From JBFKMV01 sp041629655 (GTDB taxonomy: Bacteria > Acidobacteriota > Polarisedimenticolia > Polarisedimenticolales > Polarisedimenticolaceae), in contig JBFKMV010000109.1 of the NCBI GenBank assembly GCA_041629655.1, forward strand, positions 1-17,401: a stretch of DNA of 17,401 nt. The letters are read 5' to 3'. The position numbers were made by a program, and so were the translations under genes. The first letter of the stretch is position 1, and every line of letters begins with the position of its first letter. Below the pieces are notes generated by a model. It did no database searches and was not told the origin of the DNA. It saw only the letters and a list, made by a program, of their open reading frames with translations. This document shows, piece by piece, positions 14,533 to 17,401 of this stretch.

Positions 14533-16208
14533 CGACGCCCCCCGAACCCGCCGACCCGCGCGATCGCCCCCCGGCCGGGCTCCCGCTGCTCGGACTGCTG
14601 GCGCCGCTCGGCCTGTACCTCGCGCAGGTGGCGCTGTACCTGCGCCACGTCAACGACGACGCGTTCATCACGTTCCGCTACAGCAGGTTTCTCGCCTCCG
14701 GTCTCGGCCCGTACTTCAACGTCGGCGAGCACGTCGAGGGTTACACGAACTTCCTGCAGATGGTGTTGATGGCGCTCGTGTTCGCGCTCGGCGGCGAGGC
14801 GGCCGTGCCGGCGGCGGCCAAGCTGCTGGGGATCTTCTGCGGCGCCGGCGCGCTGGCGCTGGCGTGGCAGTTGACGCGCGAGCTGGCGCGGGACGTGTCC
14901 GGCTCGGGCGCGCAGGCGAACGCGGCGGCCTTCGCCGCCGCTGCGCTGGTCGCGGTGTTCCCGGGCTACGCGCTCAACAGCACCAGCGGCCTGGAGACGA
15001 CCCTGCTGGGCTTTTCGGTCACGCTCGGCGTGCTGCTGGGAGCGCGCGCCGCGCGGGACGCTCGCTGGCGCGGGGCCGGGTTCGCCTGGGGGGCGGCCGT
15101 GCTGACGCGACCCGAGGCGCTCCTGGTGTTCGCCGTGTTCTGGGTCGCCACGGCGCTGGGCGCGCTCGCCGGTCCCCCCGGGGACCGGGGGCGGGTGCGG
15201 CGGCGGCTGGCGCTGGATGCGGGGATCGTGGTCGCGGTGGTGCTGGGGCACGTCGCGTTCCGCTACCTGGCCTACGACGGCGAGCTGCTGCCGAACACGT
15301 ACTACGCCAAAGCCGAAGGATTCCGCGGCCTGGCCCCGTGGCGCTACGTGCTCGGGGGAGCCCTGGCGCCGTTCCTGGGCCCCGCGGGAGTGCTGCTGGG
15401 GCTGCTCGGCTGGTGGGCCGCCCGCCGCGAGCTCCGGCGCGGCCTTCCGCTCGCGGCGGTCGCTTTGACCGGGGCCGCGTTGCCGCTGTTGATGGGCAGC
15501 GACTGGATGCCCGGGTGGCGGTTCTCGGTGCCCTACCTGCCGCTGCTCGGCTGCCTGGTCACGCTGGGCTGGTTCCGGCTGTTGCGGCCGGTGTCGCGCC
15601 GCCGGGCCCGGGCCGGCGTGCTGGTCGCCGTGGTCGTCGTGGGCGGCTCCGCCGTGTGGCATCACGCCGAACGACGGGAGCTCCGTCAGCTGATCGAGCT
15701 GCGCGCCGGCGGCTACGCCACCGGACACGCGGCGCTGGCGAGCTGGGTGCGCGACGGGGCGCTCGCACCGGGTGAGACGGTGGCGCTGATGGACATCGGC
15801 ATCGTGGGCTACTACTGCCCGCGCCAGCGCATCCTGGACATCACCGGGTTGACCGACCGCCACATCGCCAAGAGTCCCGGGCCGCTGCTGTACAAGGAGT
15901 ACGACCCCGCGTACGTGCTGGACCGGCGACCGGAGCTGATCGTGCTCGTGATCAGCACGCACGGCGATCCCGACCGGCTCCCGCCGGTCGATGCGGAGTA
16001 CGGCACCTGGATCCCCATCGAGCGCCTGCTGTACCACCACCCGGAGTTCGAGCAGCACTACCGCGCCGTGCGCGAGGCGCCCCCCGGCGCGACGTGGGAC
16101 CAGCGGCTGGCCGCGCGGCTCGGCGCGGAGCGCATCTTCCCCCACGCCTTCCCGGGCCAGTACTACCTGCTGGCGGTGTTCCGGCGTCAGCCGCCGGTCC
16201 TGCGGTAG
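14529..16208 (+). CDS. GT-C-like polytopic membrane glycosyltransferase
   Basis: This 559-residue protein has about nine or ten membrane segments. Near the N-terminus is HVNDDAFITFRYSRFLASG (residues 40-58), then PYFNVGEHVEGYTNFLQM (61-78). This DDAxITFRY...EGYTNFL signature is shared with AftB-like arabinofuranosyltransferases and many uncharacterised bacterial GT-C proteins that use polyprenyl-linked sugars. Later come LNSTSGLETTLLG, TRPEALLVF and PNTYYAKAEGF. The C-terminal third is soluble and probably periplasmic, with MDIGIVGYYCPRQRILDITGLTD as in relatives. The start is GTG at 14529, overlapping the previous stop as GTGA, with only a weak ribosome binding site. Donor and acceptor cannot be read from the sequence. 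It forms an apparent operon with thiF and the TMTC-like gene. Confidence 0.82.
   Translation: MTTPPEPADPRDRPPAGLPLLGLLAPLGLYLAQVALYLRHVNDDAFITFRYSRFLASGLGPYFNVGEHVEGYTNFLQMVLMALVFALGGEAAVPAAAKLLGIFCGAGALALAWQLTRELARDVSGSGAQANAAAFAAAALVAVFPGYALNSTSGLETTLLGFSVTLGVLLGARAARDARWRGAGFAWGAAVLTRPEALLVFAVFWVATALGALAGPPGDRGRVRRRLALDAGIVVAVVLGHVAFRYLAYDGELLPNTYYAKAEGFRGLAPWRYVLGGALAPFLGPAGVLLGLLGWWAARRELRRGLPLAAVALTGAALPLLMGSDWMPGWRFSVPYLPLLGCLVTLGWFRLLRPVSRRRARAGVLVAVVVVGGSAVWHHAERRELRQLIELRAGGYATGHAALASWVRDGALAPGETVALMDIGIVGYYCPRQRILDITGLTDRHIAKSPGPLLYKEYDPAYVLDRRPELIVLVISTHGDPDRLPPVDAEYGTWIPIERLLYHHPEFEQHYRAVREAPPGATWDQRLAARLGAERIFPHAFPGQYYLLAVFRRQPPVLR
15169..15188. repeat. perfect 9-bp inverted repeat inside the GT-C gene
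   Basis: CCGGTCCCC (15169-15177) and GGGGACCGG (15180-15188) are exact inverted copies separated by CC. They encode an Ala-Gly-Pro-Pro-Gly-Asp-Arg loop between two membrane segments, so codon constraint is low there. Significance is unknown. Confidence 0.5.
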
Positions 16209-17401
16209 ACGACCCAGCCGGCCGCCAGCGGCCAGCGGCCGGCGATCTCCGGCGGCGGTACCTGCTCGTAGGCGTCCGGCGGGATCGCCCCGTGGCCGAG
16301 CAGCACTCCGTGCAGCGTGGTGCCGGGCGGCAGCGCCTGGGTGTACGGCGCGAACAGCAGCAGCTCCGGCCGCTCGCGCTCGATGGTCTGGCGGACCTCG
16401 CGGGCGTAGGCGTCGACGGCCGCCCGCCTGCGCTCGGGATCCTCGATCTCCAGCAGCCCCGTCAGACGCGCGTGGACGCTCCACGGACCGACCGAGCGGC
16501 GCCGCAGCAGCAGCGGCGCGTAGGCGTAGTCGACGGACATCGAGAAGAACATCACCGGCTCGGCGCTGGCCACCAGCGGCACCAGGTAGCCGCCCTTGGG
16601 CGCATACCGGTCGAGCATGAAGTGCAGGTTCCGGACCGCCAGCCCCGCCAGCAGTGCCGCCACCACCAGCCCGGCGACCGCGCCACGCTTCCGCCACCGC
16701 GGATCCAGCAGTGCGTGTCCCGACGCGGCGAGCAGCAGCGCGCCCAGCACCAGCACCACGGCGAAGTACGGCATCGCGTGATACGACCAGAACTTCCGTT
16801 GCTGGAGCACCGTCAGGTAGCCGGCCGCGAGCAGCACCAGCGTCAGCACGAGGTCGGGCCGCGCCACGAGGCGCCGCGACAGGCACAGCCCCCAGCAGGC
16901 CAGAAAGGCGAGCCCCAGGCTGGCCATCTGGAGGTGCAGCGGGCTGGTCAAAAACCCCCCCAGCGGGACCTCGTAGTGCCCGTAGTAGCCGCTCAGGCTC
17001 GCCGGCACCACCTCGGTCACGAAAGCCACGAACGAATCCACCGAGTGCAGCAGCAGCAGAACCCACGGCAGCGCCATGCCGGCGGCCAGCGCGGACCAGG
17101 CCGGCCAGTCCGCGCGGCGCGCCTTCCACCACCCGAGCGCCTCCACCGCCAGCACCAGCGGCGGCCAGTAGGGCTTGAACATCGAGGTGTAGCCGAGCAG
17201 CACCAGCAGCGGCAGCACGGGCCAGCGTGACGGCTTGCCCGCGATCCGCCACACCACCCAGGGCAGCAACGTCAGCGCGAACAGGTGCTCCCGTTGCGCG
17301 AAGTCGTAGGGGATGCGGGGCGCGCTGGGCACGACGTTGTTGGCGAAGTTCCCCCGCACGATCACCAGCAGGTAGGCCGGCAGCACGAGCAGCCGCTCCA
17401 G
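16187..17401 (-). CDS. polytopic membrane protein with DFAQREH motif, 5' partial
   Basis: The frame is open through the right window edge (Leu-Glu-Arg-Leu-Leu precede the GTG at 17386), so the true start lies outside. The visible ~404 residues have about eight or nine hydrophobic segments over the first two thirds and a soluble C-terminal domain. The motif RIPYDFAQREHLFALTLLP near the left end of the visible protein resembles the DFGQREH segment I recall from uncharacterised bacterial GT-C-like glycosyltransferases. Other marks are MFKPYWPPLVLAVEAL and YLTVLQQRKFWSYHAMPYFA. Function is unknown to me; a membrane sugar transferase is the best guess, given its neighbours. Its stop (16189-16187) lies inside the end of the converging GT-C gene, a 22-bp tail overlap. 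Confidence 0.75.
   Translation of the reverse strand: MERLLVLPAYLLVIVRGNFANNVVPSAPRIPYDFAQREHLFALTLLPWVVWRIAGKPSRWPVLPLLVLLGYTSMFKPYWPPLVLAVEALGWWKARRADWPAWSALAAGMALPWVLLLLHSVDSFVAFVTEVVPASLSGYYGHYEVPLGGFLTSPLHLQMASLGLAFLACWGLCLSRRLVARPDLVLTLVLLAAGYLTVLQQRKFWSYHAMPYFAVVLVLGALLLAASGHALLDPRWRKRGAVAGLVVAALLAGLAVRNLHFMLDRYAPKGGYLVPLVASAEPVMFFSMSVDYAYAPLLLRRRSVGPWSVHARLTGLLEIEDPERRRAAVDAYAREVRQTIERERPELLLFAPYTQALPPGTTLHGVLLGHGAIPPDAYEQVPPPEIAGRWPLAAGWVVYRRTGG

Noticed and set aside
14505..17252. Very long minus-strand open frame (915 codons) over the GT-C gene
   Set aside because: It overlaps the GT-C gene and the true minus-strand membrane protein in other frames. Its product is Arg/Ala/Gly/Gln-rich, with no motif or hydrophobic pattern: a GC-rich shadow frame.
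1..17401. CRISPR arrays, insertion sequences, tRNA/rRNA genes or prophage genes
   Set aside because: No spaced direct-repeat arrays, transposase motifs, terminal inverted repeats, tRNA-like cloverleaf or phage proteins were seen; the non-coding gaps are too short to hide most of these.

Overview
This is a very GC-rich, densely coding bacterial window with 13 gene loci and only four intergenic gaps, none over about 90 bp. FtsK, RNase J, the aerobic ThiO/ThiS/ThiG thiamine pathway, an AmrS-type radical SAM enzyme and several GT-C/TMTC-like membrane proteins suggest a free-living, probably Gram-negative, high-GC lineage such as Myxococcota, Eisenbacteria or Krumholzibacteria. That placement is a guess from gene content and composition; the sequence does not settle it. 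I see no tRNA, rRNA, mobile element or CRISPR array.

Layout. (1) 3-1595 (+): a membrane TMTC-like protein with C-terminal TPR repeats, cut off at its 5' end by the window edge. (2) 1648-5660 (+): an RNase J and FtsK/SpoIIIE pair, nearly overlapping, behind a candidate extended -10 promoter and a hairpin just upstream of the ribosome binding site. (3) 5668-6837 (-): an AmmeMemoRadiSam-type radical SAM enzyme, converging on ftsK with 7 bp between the genes. (4) 6929-11254 (-): a tightly overlapped thiamine operon, thiD-thiE-thiO-thiS-thiG-tenI in transcription order. (5) 11343-12521 (+): a ThiF/MoeB adenylyltransferase fused to a rhodanese domain, divergent from the thi operon. (6) 12505-14532 (+): a second TMTC/TPR membrane protein, interrupted by one in-frame TAG inside a conserved motif. 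(7) 14529-16208 (+): a GT-C-like membrane glycosyltransferase. (8) 16187-17401 (-): another polytopic membrane protein, open at the window's right edge and overlapping the preceding gene tail to tail.

How the genes work together. The thi operon plus the ThiF-rhodanese gene encode almost the whole thiazole branch of thiamine synthesis. ThiO makes the glycine imine, ThiF-rhodanese probably activates and sulfurates the ThiS tail, ThiG closes the thiazole ring, TenI tautomerises it, ThiD phosphorylates the pyrimidine and ThiE joins the halves. The pyrimidine synthase ThiC is not in the window, and I see no TPP riboswitch ahead of thiD. The right third of the window (TMTC-like protein, GT-C protein, further membrane protein) looks like a set of membrane enzymes for modifying envelope sugars or proteins.

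The observations most worth checking are the amber codon in the second TMTC gene with a strong Shine-Dalgarno and GTG directly behind it, the use of the ThiS Gly-Gly codons as the thiG ribosome binding site, and the apparent CTG start of tenI.
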